A stretch of 5,599 bases of DNA from contig CAYQLT010000104.1 in NCBI GenBank assembly GCA_964418425.1, positions 1 through 5,599 of the forward strand, written 5' to 3'. Both the position numbers and the translations under genes were made by a program. A model generated the notes under the pieces. It searched no databases. It had not been told where the DNA came from and saw only the letters and a list, made by a program, of their open reading frames with translations. This document shows, one piece after another, positions 5,157-5,599 of this stretch. Each line of letters opens with the position of its first letter. The stretch's first letter is position 1. This DNA comes from CAYQLT01 sp964418425. Lineage in GTDB: Bacteria; Bacillota; Limnochordia; Limnochordales; Geochordaceae.

Positions 5157-5599
5157 CAACCGGAGAAGAGAAAGCTAATTGACGCGATTTTAGTGGGAGG
5201 CCACACGGATAGCACGGATAGCGACTCGTGGAACTGCCGCCTATCCGCCGAGCGGGCCATCGCGGTGGTGGAGTATCTATACGAGGCGGTTCCAGAGCTG
5301 CGGGCCCGATACCCTCGATACCTGGCGGCGGTTGGGTACTCCAAGTATCGGCCGGAGCGTGACGAAACGGCGTCGTGGGAAGAGTCCAATCGAACCCCGG
5401 AGGAGCGTCAGGCAAACCGGCGCACCGAGGTCCGCGTCCACGTGCGCAACCCGGTCGCATACTCAACGCCGGGAAGAAGGCGCCCAGACGCCAAAGACTT
5501 CGCTCGCGGCCGTGCTGAAGCGTGCACAGAACCTGCTCGCCCCGGCGCACAGTCACCTGGCTCGGCTCGCCGCGCTGCCAGGAGCACTGGGCCAGTTCC
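5157..5599 (+). pseudogene. 5'-truncated OmpA/MotB C-terminal (peptidoglycan-binding) domain remnant, running off the right edge
   Basis: An open frame follows TGA 5154-5156. From residue 7 it reads as the second half of an OmpA-like domain: ILVGGHTDSTDSDSWN (11-26), LSAERAIAVVEYLYE (29-43), YLAAVGYSKYRP (55-66), then TPEERQANRRTEVRVHV (80-96). The peptidoglycan-binding Asp and Arg known from Acinetobacter OmpA correspond to D18 and R33, fifteen residues apart as in that family. The first strand and helix of the domain are absent. There is no ATG; the first GTG (5193) has no ribosome binding site and lies inside the domain. Downstream of about 5450 the reading quality moves to another frame, where residues such as SLAAVLKRAQNLLAPAHSHL appear (from 5473 in that frame). 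Intact homologues anchor outer-membrane or motor proteins to the cell wall. I read this as a decayed gene whose 5' part was lost next to the metallochaperone promoter. A sequencing frameshift remains possible at the 3' end but would not supply the missing start. Confidence 0.6.

Noticed and set aside
786..5163. The 11-base word TTGACAACCGG occurring at 786-796 and 5153-5163
   Set aside because: A few shared 11-mers are expected by chance in a 5.6-kb window, and the second copy has no matching -10.
5205..5222. Tandem ACGGATAGC duplication in the OmpA-like fragment
   Set aside because: It encodes TDSTDS but the distance from GHTD to the conserved Asn is the family's normal length, so it is not an inserted repeat.
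4511..5389. Longer version of the metallochaperone starting at 5389
   Set aside because: It would run through the MerR-type promoter and the opposite-strand OmpA-like domain; ATG 5071 has an ideal ribosome binding site and gives the normal domain start.

Overview
This is a GC-rich window (about two thirds G+C by eye) from a bacterium with strong Shine-Dalgarno sites and frequent GTG starts. These traits, together with an MhqO-type dioxygenase and a CopZ-N-type iron-sulfur metallochaperone, would suit a high-GC Bacillota lineage (Limnochordia, Symbiobacterium or Thermaerobacter type). That placement is an inference from gene content and style, not a sequence match. There are four complete genes, one gene cut by the left edge and one broken gene at the right edge. 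I see no rRNA, tRNA, CRISPR array or insertion sequence.

Left part (1-3406): a sulfur/persulfide module. An ArsR-family regulator carrying its own C-terminal rhodanese domain (minus strand) is divergent from a rhodanese plus metallo-beta-lactamase (ETHE1/Blh-type persulfide dioxygenase) fusion. An MFS permease follows in the same direction, 85 bp downstream. The 217-bp divergent region holds a sigma-A-like promoter facing the fusion gene and an AT-rich perfect palindrome between that promoter and the ribosome binding site, a sensible ArsR operator. The layout resembles the BigR-Blh and CstR-CstB sulfide-detoxification loci. It differs in that the regulator's only cysteines lie in its rhodanese domain, and in that an MFS protein takes the permease slot.

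Middle (3407-4560): a ring-cleaving dioxygenase of the VOC superfamily (MhqO/MhqA-like), preceded by a 170-bp region with an inverted repeat wrapped around a -10-like TATGAT.

Right part (4511-5599): on the minus strand, a 186-residue cysteine-rich protein similar to the zinc/[2Fe-2S] domain of Archaeoglobus CopZ but without the copper-binding HMA domain. It is convergent with the dioxygenase gene and overlaps it by 50 bp. Its promoter is a near-textbook MerR/CueR-family site: a 21-bp dyad between a -35 and a -10 held 19 bp apart. Immediately upstream on the plus strand lies a 5'-truncated OmpA/MotB C-terminal (peptidoglycan-binding) domain with no credible start and an apparent frame change near its end. 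It is probably a gene remnant marking a rearrangement boundary.

Taken together, the window is a stress and detoxification neighbourhood: sulfane sulfur, quinone/aromatic electrophiles and thiophilic metal. Two control systems are visible at sequence level, ArsR-type and MerR-type. The MerR-family regulator itself is not in the window.
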